From positions 1-9,428 of the forward strand of contig JAJYNV010000410.1 of NCBI GenBank assembly GCA_021786135.1: a stretch of DNA of 9,428 nucleotides, written 5' to 3'. The notes beneath the pieces were generated by a model. It saw only the letters and a program-made list of their open reading frames with translations, searched no databases and had not been told where the DNA came from. Origin of the DNA: Bacillota bacterium. Lineage in GTDB: Bacteria > Bacillota > Sulfobacillia > JAJZYS01 > JAJYTV01. Position numbers and translations under genes: made by a program. The stretch's first letter is position 1, and every line of letters starts with the position of its first letter. Of this stretch, positions 1 through 5,718 are shown piece after piece.

Positions 1-534
1 GGCGCGCACCTCGTCCCGTTCAGTCCCCTGCGCGACTCTGATCTGCCGCAAGGAAGCCAGGCCCTGATTCTCGGCGGCGGTTTTCCGGAGCTCTACGCCT
101 CGGAACTCAGCGCTAACGAAGCGCTCGCGACGTCGATCCGGGCGTTTGCGGGCCCGATCTACGCCGAGTGCGGCGGCATGATGTACCTCGCTCGCTCCCT
201 CACGGACGCACAGGGCAGCACGATCCCCATGCTCGGCCTCGTGCCGGCCGACGTCGAGATGGGCGACCGCCTGCACTCCTTCGGCTATGCCGCAGGACGT
301 ACGCTGGTCCCCAGCATCCTCGGCCCTGCGGGCACGCGCCTGCGCGGGCACGAGTTCCACTGGTCGCGGCTCCGTGCGGGAGAGCCCTTCGCGCTGGAGC
401 TCAGCCGGCACGGGCGGGAGCCGTTCCGCGAGGGCTTTGCGAGCGGAAAACTCTTCGCCTCGTACTTCCACATCGACTTCGTGGCGCACCCGGCGGCGGC
501 GCGCACGTTCCTGCAGTCCGCGCTGCAGCCATGA
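1..534 (+). CDS. cbiA: Cobyrinate a,c-diamide synthase, C-terminal part (glutamine amidotransferase domain)
   Basis: The gene enters from the left edge in frame 1, leaving the last 177 codons of a protein that is normally about 450 residues. The family uses glutamine and ATP to amidate the a and c side chains of cobyrinate (or the hydrogenobyrinate equivalent) in the cytoplasm during corrin ring synthesis. What is visible is the class I (triad-type) GATase domain: a LILGGGFPELY strand-loop at codons 22-32, the nucleophile elbow YAECGGMMYL with Cys at codon 57, a GDRLHSFGYA segment, and the late RGHEFHWS motif supplying the catalytic His near codon 117-120. The N-terminal ATP-binding dethiobiotin-synthetase-like domain lies outside the window. 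The TGA stop overlaps the ATG of the next gene (ATGA), which suggests translational coupling. CobB is the aerobic-pathway name for the same family; CobQ is a less likely alternative because the HEFH motif and short tail fit CbiA. Confidence 0.92.
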   Translation, partial: GAHLVPFSPLRDSDLPQGSQALILGGGFPELYASELSANEALATSIRAFAGPIYAECGGMMYLARSLTDAQGSTIPMLGLVPADVEMGDRLHSFGYAAGRTLVPSILGPAGTRLRGHEFHWSRLRAGEPFALELSRHGREPFREGFASGKLFASYFHIDFVAHPAAARTFLQSALQP

Positions 535-1280
535 TCGAGCAGGTCAGGGACGTGACGGTGCTCCATCGGCCCGGCGGCAACGATCTCCTCTTCGCCTTCG
601 ACGTCATCGGCGGCATCGGACCGCAGCCCGGCGACGCGGTGCACGCCGAACCGGAGGAGGTCGGCTACTTCGGCGCACGCGTCGTGCTGGCGGAGCTTCT
701 GGCCCTCGGGGCCACTCCGCTCTTCCTCGCAGACCTCCTCACGCTACGTTGGCAGGGCTTGGGCGAGCGCGTGGTTCTGGGCATGCGCGATCTCGTCGCC
801 GATGCGGGTCTGCCGGACCTTCCGGTGACGGGCAGCACCGAGGAGAACGTGGCCGCCATCGCCACCGGCGCAGGCTTCGTCGCCGTCGGCGAGGTCGCGC
901 CTGGAGGCATGCGGCATGGGTTCGCACAGCCGGGCGACCACCTCTACGTCTTCGGCAGGCCGAAGAGCGCGCCGCAGGACGCGGTGCGCAGAGGCGACCC
1001 GGAGATCGTCCCCCTCGTCGAACTGCGCTCGGTGATGGCAGACCGACACGTCAAGGAGGCCTTGCCGCTCGGCTCGCACGGCCTCGCGCAAGAGCTGGCA
1101 GATCTCGCCGAGCGCGGGTTGGCGCCGACGGACGTCGTGGACCTGTCGCCGGAGCTCCTGACGAAGTCGGGCGGGCCGGCGACGGCCTTGCTCCTGGTGG
1201 TGGACCCAGTGTGGCTGCCCTCAGCAGGCGGCGCACCCATCCTCCCGCTCGGACGGCTGGCAACGATCCGCCCAACCTAA
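531..1280 (+). CDS. cblS: PurM/AIR-synthase-like ATP-binding protein, probable alpha-ribazole kinase CblS
   Basis: This 249-residue protein starts at the ATG that overlaps the cbiA stop. It resembles the short AIR-synthase (PurM) superfamily proteins described as CblS in Geobacillus and Listeria, which phosphorylate alpha-ribazole to alpha-ribazole phosphate for the lower ligand of cobalamin. Visible family features are an early RDV strand, GGIG at residues 27-30, GDAVH at 34-38, a long helix RVVLAELLALGATP around 50-63 and the conserved PVTGSTEEN block at 98-106. A second, weaker domain follows GDHLYVFGRPKS near 135-147. Position directly behind cbiA supports a cobalamin role. The distinction from other PurM-like proteins (ThiL, HypE, SelD) rests on the short length, the GSTE.N motif and the neighbour. 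The kinase activity itself is inferred from family resemblance recalled from memory. Confidence 0.75.
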   Translation: MIEQVRDVTVLHRPGGNDLLFAFDVIGGIGPQPGDAVHAEPEEVGYFGARVVLAELLALGATPLFLADLLTLRWQGLGERVVLGMRDLVADAGLPDLPVTGSTEENVAAIATGAGFVAVGEVAPGGMRHGFAQPGDHLYVFGRPKSAPQDAVRRGDPEIVPLVELRSVMADRHVKEALPLGSHGLAQELADLAERGLAPTDVVDLSPELLTKSGGPATALLLVVDPVWLPSAGGAPILPLGRLATIRPT

Positions 1281-1317
1281 GCTCGGGGCTCCCACGCCAG
1301 GCGTGGGAGCCCCGAGC
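1281..1317. terminator. Near-perfect 37-nt palindrome between convergent genes, probable bidirectional terminator
   Basis: The 18-base arm GCTCGGGGCTCCCACGCC at 1281-1298 is repeated as its exact reverse complement at 1300-1317, with a single A at the centre (in RNA a loop of 3-5 nt). It begins on the base after the TAA of the alpha-ribazole-kinase-like gene and ends 16 bases before the stop of the convergent btuF gene. Position argues for a shared terminator. No T-run follows on either strand, so it is not a classical intrinsic terminator. Confidence 0.7.
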
Positions 1318-1333
1318 ATGCCATGCCTCGCGG

Positions 1334-2266
1334 TCAGGGGATCTTCACACCCGGGTGCAGATCCCGCGCGAGTTCCCGCACCCCCTGCACGATGACGGGG
1401 GACGGTTCGGAGAGGAGACTCGGGTCGATGTTGCCGTATACGCGACCCGACTTGACGGCCGAGATCTGCGACCAGCCCGGACGACTGTCTACGGCCTTGA
1501 CTGAGGTGTACGGGACATCGAGCAGTACGATGGCCTGCGGGTTGGCCACGATGATCGATTCCGCCGAGAGGGCTGGATAAGCCAAGTGGGTGATCTTGTC
1601 CGCGATGTTGCGGCCGCCGGCCATGGTAACCAGACCGTCGAGGAAGCTGCCCGGTCCCGCGGTGTAGAACTGCTTGGGGTCGAGCTCCACATAGATGCTG
1701 GGCTTTGGCAGGCTGGCGACCGCCTTGTGGATGGCCGTCAGTTGCGACTTCATTTTGGCGATCAGAGCCGCCGCCCGACTGCCGTGGCCGGTGGCTGCGC
1801 CGATGAACCGGATGTCCTTGTAGATGCCCTGCACGCTCGTCGGGTTCATCATGGCGTAGCGGAGCTTCAGCGACTTGAACTGGCCGAGGTTTGCGGCGCC
1901 AGGTATCGCGAGGATGAGTTGCGGCTTGATCGCGATCACCTTCTCCATGTCGAGGCCGGTGTAGGAGTCTCCCACCTCGGTCAGCCCCTTGGCCTCGCTC
2001 TGGTAGGGCGCCGGACTGTACTGCACGCTCTCGTTGTCAATGCCGACGATGTCCTTCTTAAGCCCGAGCGCCAGCAGGATTTCGGTGTTCGAGGGGCCGA
2101 GCGAGATGATGCGGTTCACGGGCTGCTTGAGCACGATGTGTGTTCCGGCATCATCGGTCAGGTGGATCGGACCCTGGGCCTGTGTAGTCTGGCCACAGGC
2201 TGCGAGCGCAAGAGACGCTGCGGCGGCCAAGGAGGCAAGGGAGGCAAGGAATCCGTAGCGGCGCAC
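1334..2266 (-). CDS. btuF: Cobalamin ABC transporter substrate-binding lipoprotein, BtuF type
   Basis: The predicted 310-residue protein is a periplasmic-binding-protein class III domain that captures vitamin B12 or corrinoids outside the membrane and hands them to a BtuCD importer. I choose the GTG at 2266 because GAAAGGGG sits seven bases upstream and the protein then begins with RRYGF, a hydrophobic Ala/Leu stretch and the lipobox LAAC (Cys 24), a lipoprotein signal. Typical family segments follow: DDAGTHIVLKQPVNRIISLGPSNTEILLALGL, then the EVGDSY..LDMEKVIAIKPQLIL segment, a single interdomain helix region, and GPGSFLDGLVTMAGGRNIAD. The open frame extends farther upstream, but those codons overlap the riboswitch leader and lack a signal sequence. 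No permease or ATPase gene is adjacent, so its BtuC/BtuD partners must lie elsewhere. The cobalamin riboswitch upstream makes the B12 assignment stronger than for a generic iron-siderophore binding protein. Confidence 0.88.
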   Translation of the reverse strand: MRRYGFLASLASLAAAASLALAACGQTTQAQGPIHLTDDAGTHIVLKQPVNRIISLGPSNTEILLALGLKKDIVGIDNESVQYSPAPYQSEAKGLTEVGDSYTGLDMEKVIAIKPQLILAIPGAANLGQFKSLKLRYAMMNPTSVQGIYKDIRFIGAATGHGSRAAALIAKMKSQLTAIHKAVASLPKPSIYVELDPKQFYTAGPGSFLDGLVTMAGGRNIADKITHLAYPALSAESIIVANPQAIVLLDVPYTSVKAVDSRPGWSQISAVKSGRVYGNIDPSLLSEPSPVIVQGVRELARDLHPGVKIP

Positions 2267-2273
2267 CTCATTA

Positions 2274-2326
2274 CCCCTTTCTGAAAACAGAAGACCCCGG
2301 ATTGCTCCGGGTGCCCGTTCAGAAGG
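2274..2326 (-). promoter_or_regulatory. Riboswitch expression platform: terminator-like hairpin nested in a Shine-Dalgarno-sequestering helix
   Basis: Read on the minus strand, CCTTCTGAA (2326-2318) can pair with TTCAGAAAGG (2285-2276) with one bulged A. The second arm contains the first half of the btuF ribosome binding site (GAAAGGGG, seven bases before the GTG). Inside this helix lies a second hairpin, CCCGGA-GCAA-TCCGGG (2311-2296), followed by the pyrimidine-rich TCTTCTGTTTT. The first could block ribosome entry; the second plus its U-rich tail could act as a weak intrinsic terminator. Which one is used is not decidable from sequence alone. Confidence 0.55.
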
Positions 2327-2378
2327 CAGACGTACGCCACCTTCCGGCGTGGCCTCTTCTCCGGAGGATCGCCGGCAT

Positions 2379-2531
2379 GGCACGGGCAGGTCTCCTGGCT
2401 CGCGGTAACCTCGCGCCGCCTTCCCATCCGAGGACAGTGGCATCTAGGCGCTCATCGGCCGCTTACAGTGGCGGGACCGCTCAGGTATTTCACCTGATTC
2501 CCTAAGCCCCCTGACGGGGGCAACCCGTGCC
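2379..2531 (-). promoter_or_regulatory. Cobalamin (adenosylcobalamin-class) riboswitch aptamer
   Basis: On the minus strand the closing stem P1 is formed by GGCACGGG (2531-2524) and CCCGTGCC (2386-2379), a perfect 8-bp pairing. Between them are the conserved parts of the cobalamin aptamer in order: a GGGAATCAGGTGAAA segment followed by a complementary ACCTGA hairpin, the GCCACTGTAA core near 2463-2473, the peripheral arm, and the B12 box GAGCCAGGAGACCTGCC at 2401-2385. The element lies about 110 bases upstream of the btuF GTG start and on the same strand. When corrinoid binds, it should lower btuF expression. This is one of the best supported assignments in the window. Confidence 0.96.
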
Positions 2532-2576
2532 TCTGCAGTATGCAGTTGCCACATTTTATAGTGAACGAACCTAAGG

Positions 2577-2606
2577 GTATACGCAAGGGACGTGGTCAAG
2601 TGTCAA
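2577..2606 (-). promoter_or_regulatory. Candidate sigma-70-type promoter for the riboswitch/btuF transcript
   Basis: On the minus strand a perfect -35 box TTGACA (2606-2601) is followed after 18 bases by TATACC (2582-2577), a 4/6 match to the -10 consensus. Transcription would begin about 40 bases before the riboswitch P1 stem. A second AT-rich hexamer, TATAAA, lies about 20 bases closer to the aptamer but has no good -35 at the right spacing. Position supports the call; the weak -10 limits it. Confidence 0.45.
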
Positions 2607-2667
2607 AGTTGCGACCCCCGGTTGGAGCAGGCCACCGCTGCCGAACCATGAGGTCCATCGATTTATG

Positions 2668-2778
2668 CTACATCCGTTCTTCCTGGCGACGCTCGATGTG
2701 CTCGGCGTTGCTCTCACCTTCGAGCGTCTTGAAGACGTCCAGGGTCACGGACGTCGTGGTGGCTATGCAGTGCCTCAC
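2668..2778 (-). other. Possible small ORF or gene-end remnant, function unknown
   Basis: From a GTG at 2778 the minus strand can encode 36 residues beginning RHCIATTTSVTLDVFKTLEG and ending with the charged tail ERRQEERM before a TAG stop. Codons mostly end in G or C, as in real genes here, and the C-terminal half could be an amphipathic helix. The frame stays open far upstream, but the bases between 2800 and 2930 look non-coding. No convincing ribosome binding site is placed before the GTG. I do not recognise a family. It may be the tail of an eroded gene in the same decayed stretch as the neighbouring pseudogene. Confidence 0.2.
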
Positions 2779-2933
2779 CTCCCTGCGGCTCTTCAAGCCA
2801 CCTGTAATTTGACCCGCAGCGACGCGCGCAGGAGACGAGACGGACCTCCCCTGCCGTGCAGGCAAAGGTGCAATTCTGGCGCCAAATCGCAACTCGAGTT
2901 GTGTTTGGACACGTACCCCGAGGAGAGCAGAGG

Positions 2934-3569
2934 TCAGGGGACGTCCGATTTCGGCACCACGACCGCTCCGCCGGCGCCGGCCAGCTTGCCGTTCACGAAG
3001 CGGTACACCAGCGGGGTGGTCTTCCGCCTCGCGGAAGTGCTTGAGCGTGGCGACGCCGAGCATGGCCAAGGACTCCGGAGTGTTGTCAGTTGTGACGAAG
3101 CCGAAGTCGCGCCGCGGCAGGCCGCAGATGGCGGCGCTATGCGTCATCACGTAGCGCCAGGCGTAGGCGGCGCCCATGGAGCGGTCGAAGGCAAGTGCCT
3201 CCTTGCCGTTCGGCATCTGCTCGCGCGAGGGCTCAGGCGCCTTCGCGTCGGTGTTGATCGCCGCGATGGACCAGAGCACGTCCTCGGACTCCGCCATCGT
3301 CTTGAGGTCTCTCCTGACGACAAACCGCACGAATTCCGTTGCCGTGGCAAGGTCGATGGGAGTCGTATGCTCCTGCCTGAGCCGCACGATGAACCAGCCA
3401 CCTCCTCGACGGGACGCTTGGCCCCGTGCATCCCGCAGAAGTTGCGTAGGTTTACCGTTTGTTTGAGGTCTCTCTCCTCGCACACGAGGGCCTCGTCATC
3501 GGCCAGGTACTCCATCTGAGGCCCCTCCGCGCGCGGCAATCTCCTGCGCCAGTGCATGACCGAACGCAT
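2934..3569 (-). pseudogene. Unrecognised gene broken by two compensating frameshifts
   Basis: A strong ribosome binding site (AAGGAGAAGG, 3582-3573) precedes an ATG at 3569 that opens MRSVMHWRRR, continuing to MEYLADDEALVCEERDLKQT. Near position 3395 coding sense moves to another frame, which carries WFIVRLRQEHTTPIDLATAT, then VLWSIAAINTDAKAPEP, GAAYAWRYVMTHSAAICG and ESLAMLGVATLKHFREAED. Near 3025 it returns to the first frame and finishes as TPLVYRFVNGKLAGAGGAVV and PKSDVP before a TGA at 2936-2934. If repaired, the product would be about 211 residues, with no signal peptide or membrane segment. Both outer parts share one frame, so the indels cancel. I cannot assign a family; the middle part reads like a folded soluble protein. 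Either it is a decayed gene or the window contains two assembly errors. The first 18 codons are the least certain, since another frame there also reads as plausible protein. Confidence 0.55.
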
Positions 3570-3944
3570 GGACCTTCTCCTTTCAACGCGAACGTCCCCT
3601 GCGCCATGCAGGAGGAGTCGGTGCTGCGGTGAAATCAGCCCCGCCGTTGGCAGGGCTTGCCTCGGCATCGCCGTCCGGCAGCTAGAGATGTACCCGGATT
3701 CACTCCCTGATTGGTCTACTCCGTTATGTCAAATCCGTTGGACTGAGCCACTGGTTCAAAGTCAAGGACGTATACGACGTCGCCCACGGTACAGGTAATC
3801 GACGTTACCGTCGGACAGATCTTCCGGTCACGAATAGCGCGTCTTGCAGGCAGGATGTTCCTACTACCTACAGAAATGTTTCTTGGCGCGAGCCTTCCAT
3901 TAGAAGTTCGGCGGCGGGACGTCAGGGACGGGGAGGAGGACGGC
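3570..3944. other. Gene-free stretch between divergent genes
   Basis: This stretch separates the minus-strand pseudogene from the plus-strand phosphodiesterase gene and should hold both promoters. It contains the pseudogene's ribosome binding site at its left edge and a hairpin at 3637-3657. The right end carries GGAGGAGG, the ribosome binding site of the phosphodiesterase gene. An open minus-strand frame near 3716-3850 ends in residues that look mildly protein-like (VGDVVYVLDFEPVAQ), but I see no start or family. No clear -35/-10 pair was found. Confidence 0.5.
3637..3657. repeat. Short GC-rich hairpin upstream of the broken gene
   Basis: AGCCCCGCC (3637-3645) and GGCAGGGCT (3649-3657) pair in eight of nine positions across a three-base GTT loop. 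On the minus strand the stem lies about 70 bases upstream of the pseudogene start and is followed by GATTTC, a poor T-tract. It could be a terminator of something upstream or part of a leader; there is no further support. Confidence 0.3.
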
Positions 3945-5114
3945 ATGGCATTCCTCGACACACTGCGGATGGCGCTGCAACCTATTGTGGACCTTCGCAC
4001 CGGCCAAGTGACCGGGCACGAGGCGCTTGTACGCGGCCCCACCGCGACGGAATGGCCGACACCCGATGCCATCTTTCGAACGGCGCGCAGTCGGGGGCAG
4101 GAGCGTCAGCTCGAAGAGACCTGTAGACGCCTCGCCTTCGCGGCGGGGCGTCTGAAGCTGCCGGACGACCAAAGGCTCTTCCTGAACGTGGACATGCGGC
4201 ACGAAGACCTGCCGCTCGACCCTGACGGCGGTCTCACACCCCCAGAGCAGGTGGCCATCGAGATCTCCGAACGGCTGGATTTCCTGAACAACCCACGTGC
4301 TCTCGAGAATCTGCGGCGATGGCGGGACGCGGGCTACATGATCGTTCTGGACGATTACGGGACAGGCTACTCCTCGCTCGGTACGCTGCTCGCGGTCCAG
4401 CCGGACATGGTCAAGCTCGACCGCTACATCGTCGGGTCCCTCGATCGCGACCGCCAGCGCAGGACCGCCGTTGAAGCGGTCTTGCGGCTAGCGACGGATC
4501 TCGGCATCGCGGTGATCGCTGAGGGCGTCGAAACTATGGGAGAGCTGCGGGCGCTGCGCAAGATCGGCGTCCACTACGGGCAAGGCTTCCTGCTGGGGAG
4601 ACCCGAGCCCGATCCGGCACCCTCAGCCTGTCCCGTTGTTCTGCGCGAGGGTGCCATCCGGGGTGCGCCTCCGGCTTCTGAGGCGGCCGCTGATCCCGGA
4701 TCGGTGTATCTGTTTCATGAAACTCTGTTCGGGGCGTGCAGGGAGGGCGTCTACTATGTGGATCGCCGCCGGACGATCCTGCGATGGAATGGGGCCGCTG
4801 AGAAAATCTCTGGCTATGACGCCAGCGAGGTGATCGGAAGACGGTGCCTGGACCATGTGCTCGATCACGTCGATGAGTGCGGAGTTCCGCTCTGCTATGG
4901 AGCGTGTCCTCTGGTACATGCGATGGCAGATGGCCTGCCGCGTCGAGCGGTAGTACTGCTGCGACACAAGCTGGGCCACCGCGAGCGGGTGTCGGTGCTG
5001 GCGATACCCGTGCGCAACGCGGAAGATCGGGTACTCGGAGCCGTGGAGATCTTCGAACGCGTTGGAGATCCCTCCGGTGAGGACTCCTGTGAGCGGATCA
5101 TCGCTGGGGCATGA
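3945..5114 (+). CDS. EAL-domain cyclic-di-GMP phosphodiesterase with C-terminal PAS domain
   Basis: A predicted 389-residue cytoplasmic signalling enzyme hydrolysing c-di-GMP to pGpG. The ATG at 3945 is chosen because GGAGGAGG lies just upstream; an in-frame ATG 30 codons earlier has no such site. The EAL domain fills residues 5-220 and all expected metal and catalytic residues are present: E26 in EALVR, N81 in FLNVD, E106 in IEISE, D136 and D137 in VLDDYGTGYSSL, K157 in VKLD, E193 in AEGVE and Q213 in YGQGF, so it should be active. After a linker rich in Ala and Pro, a PAS domain (about 262-372) begins GVYYVDRRRTILRWNGAAEK and carries four cysteines at 301, 312, 317 and 321. That PAS subtype (HVDE..G..LC...CPL) is familiar from N-terminal sensors of GGDEF proteins; here it follows the EAL domain and no GGDEF domain is present. 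No membrane segment is seen. The substrate direction (PDE) is known from the family; the sensed signal is unknown. Confidence 0.9.
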   Translation: MAFLDTLRMALQPIVDLRTGQVTGHEALVRGPTATEWPTPDAIFRTARSRGQERQLEETCRRLAFAAGRLKLPDDQRLFLNVDMRHEDLPLDPDGGLTPPEQVAIEISERLDFLNNPRALENLRRWRDAGYMIVLDDYGTGYSSLGTLLAVQPDMVKLDRYIVGSLDRDRQRRTAVEAVLRLATDLGIAVIAEGVETMGELRALRKIGVHYGQGFLLGRPEPDPAPSACPVVLREGAIRGAPPASEAAADPGSVYLFHETLFGACREGVYYVDRRRTILRWNGAAEKISGYDASEVIGRRCLDHVLDHVDECGVPLCYGACPLVHAMADGLPRRAVVLLRHKLGHRERVSVLAIPVRNAEDRVLGAVEIFERVGDPSGEDSCERIIAGA

Positions 5115-5265
5115 GCCTTCCTGCCACCATAGCACCCCCGATCAGCACCAGCTCCGCGAGCCATCAGCCACGTCCGTCCAGCACCCGCTACCGACCCCTC
5201 TCGTGCTCGAACCTTTGCAGGGGCACAATGTACTGACGATGGAACGCAGCCTGGTGTTCAGCTAT

Positions 5266-5349
5266 TCAGCGTTTGGCCTGTGTGTGTTCTGCGATACTGA
5301 GAGCCAGCCAGGTGAAGGCGATGGCGGCCGGCGAGGCGACGGCGATCAT
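5266..5349 (-). CDS. Tiny hydrophobic ORF, third of an overlapping set
   Basis: An ATG overlapping the stop of the preceding small ORF (ATGA) opens 27 codons: an N-terminal hydrophobic stretch, MIAVASPAAIAFTWLALSIA, then a polar tail EHTQAKR. The hydrophobic part is long enough to cross or enter a membrane. Codon third positions are mostly G or C, as in coding DNA here. There is no independent ribosome binding site, so translation would depend on coupling. I recognise no family. It may be a chance frame or the leftover of a longer gene. Confidence 0.28.
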   Translation of the reverse strand: MIAVASPAAIAFTWLALSIAEHTQAKR

Positions 5350-5453
5350 GCGACTCTCCCGACGACCGAGAGATCGCTCCTGGTGAGCATCCCGGCCACG
5401 CAGCGCGTCTCGCGTACGATGCGGTCGTAGGCGGCGGGTTCCGCTTCAGGCAT
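5346..5453 (-). CDS. Tiny ORF, second of an overlapping set, function unknown
   Basis: The 35-codon ORF begins at an ATG lying within the last eight bases of the preceding ORF (ATGCCTGA) and ends in ATGA with the next. Its product begins MPEAEPAAYDRIVRETRC and ends SDLSVVGRVA, mixed charged and hydrophobic with no motif I recognise. High GC at third codon positions and the two coupled junctions argue for real coding; the very short length argues against. Such chains of short coupled ORFs are common in plasmid and integrative-element genes. Confidence 0.3.
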   Translation of the reverse strand: MPEAEPAAYDRIVRETRCVAGMLTRSDLSVVGRVA

Positions 5454-5718
5454 TCTCGCGGTCGATGTCGTCGGGGATGTACTCCTCCTCTTCCTCGACC
5501 TCGGGCCTTTCGGCGGAGCCTCGCCCCTCGGCCTGCCGAATGCTCGCGGCTGCGATCAGCCGATCGAAGCTGCTATCGCCCATGGGACGTGACTGGAGCG
5601 GCCGTTCTGGCCGTTCCAGCCTCTCGTGTCTGATCTTCGGCTGCGGTGTGCGGATGTGGCTCAGAGAGTCTGCGATGGTCCCGGGTGGCCGTTGGAGCTG
5701 AGCGTGGTGGCTGGGCAT
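5446..5718 (-). CDS. Small acidic-tailed hypothetical protein, first of an overlapping set
   Basis: From the ATG at 5718 (AAAGG six bases upstream) the frame gives 90 residues; an internal ATG at 5583 would give 45 and would avoid overlap with the plus-strand phosphotransferase remnant. The more convincing coding part is the downstream half: MGDSSFDRLIAAASIRQAEG, then a run of Glu (VEEEEEYIPDDIDRENA) at the C-terminus. The N-terminal half is rich in His, Pro and Arg and contains an inverted repeat, so the shorter start may be right although it lacks a clear ribosome binding site. I know no family for it. The stop overlaps the next small ORF. Its function cannot be inferred. Confidence 0.4.
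   Translation of the reverse strand: MPSHHAQLQRPPGTIADSLSHIRTPQPKIRHERLERPERPLQSRPMGDSSFDRLIAAASIRQAEGRGSAERPEVEEEEEYIPDDIDRENA
5593..5619. repeat. Inverted repeat with 11-bp stem
   Basis: CTGGAGCGGCC (5593-5603) and GGCCGTTCCAG (5609-5619) form an 11-bp stem around a five-base loop, with one G-U wobble in the plus-strand RNA and an A-C mismatch in the minus-strand RNA. It lies between the phosphotransferase remnant and the internal ATG of the opposing small ORF. No T-tract follows on either strand. It could be an operator dyad or a terminator. Confidence 0.4.

Noticed and set aside
168..530. Upstream extension of the alpha-ribazole-kinase-like frame to 168
   Set aside because: The extra 121 codons are Arg/Pro-rich and lie antiphase to the clear cbiA GATase domain; the ATG overlapping the cbiA stop is the sensible start.
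1586..2284. Long plus-strand open frame opposite btuF
   Set aside because: It lies wholly antisense to a clear lipoprotein gene and its translation has no family features; a GC-bias shadow.
2267..2443. N-terminal extension of BtuF to 2443
   Set aside because: These codons fall in the riboswitch leader, and the lipoprotein signal only starts at the GTG at 2266.
2533..2545. CTGCA-GTA-TGCAG inverted repeat next to the riboswitch as an operator
   Set aside because: Five-base arms are too short to separate from chance.
3716..3850. Minus-strand frame ending in VGDVVYVLDFEPVAQSNGFD
   Set aside because: It looks mildly protein-like but has no start or homology I can name and its upstream part is antisense to the phosphodiesterase gene.
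5062..5430. Plus-strand open frame after the phosphodiesterase gene, considered as a GGDEF remnant
   Set aside because: No GGDEF, RxxD or other diguanylate cyclase motif is visible in any frame; composition looks random.
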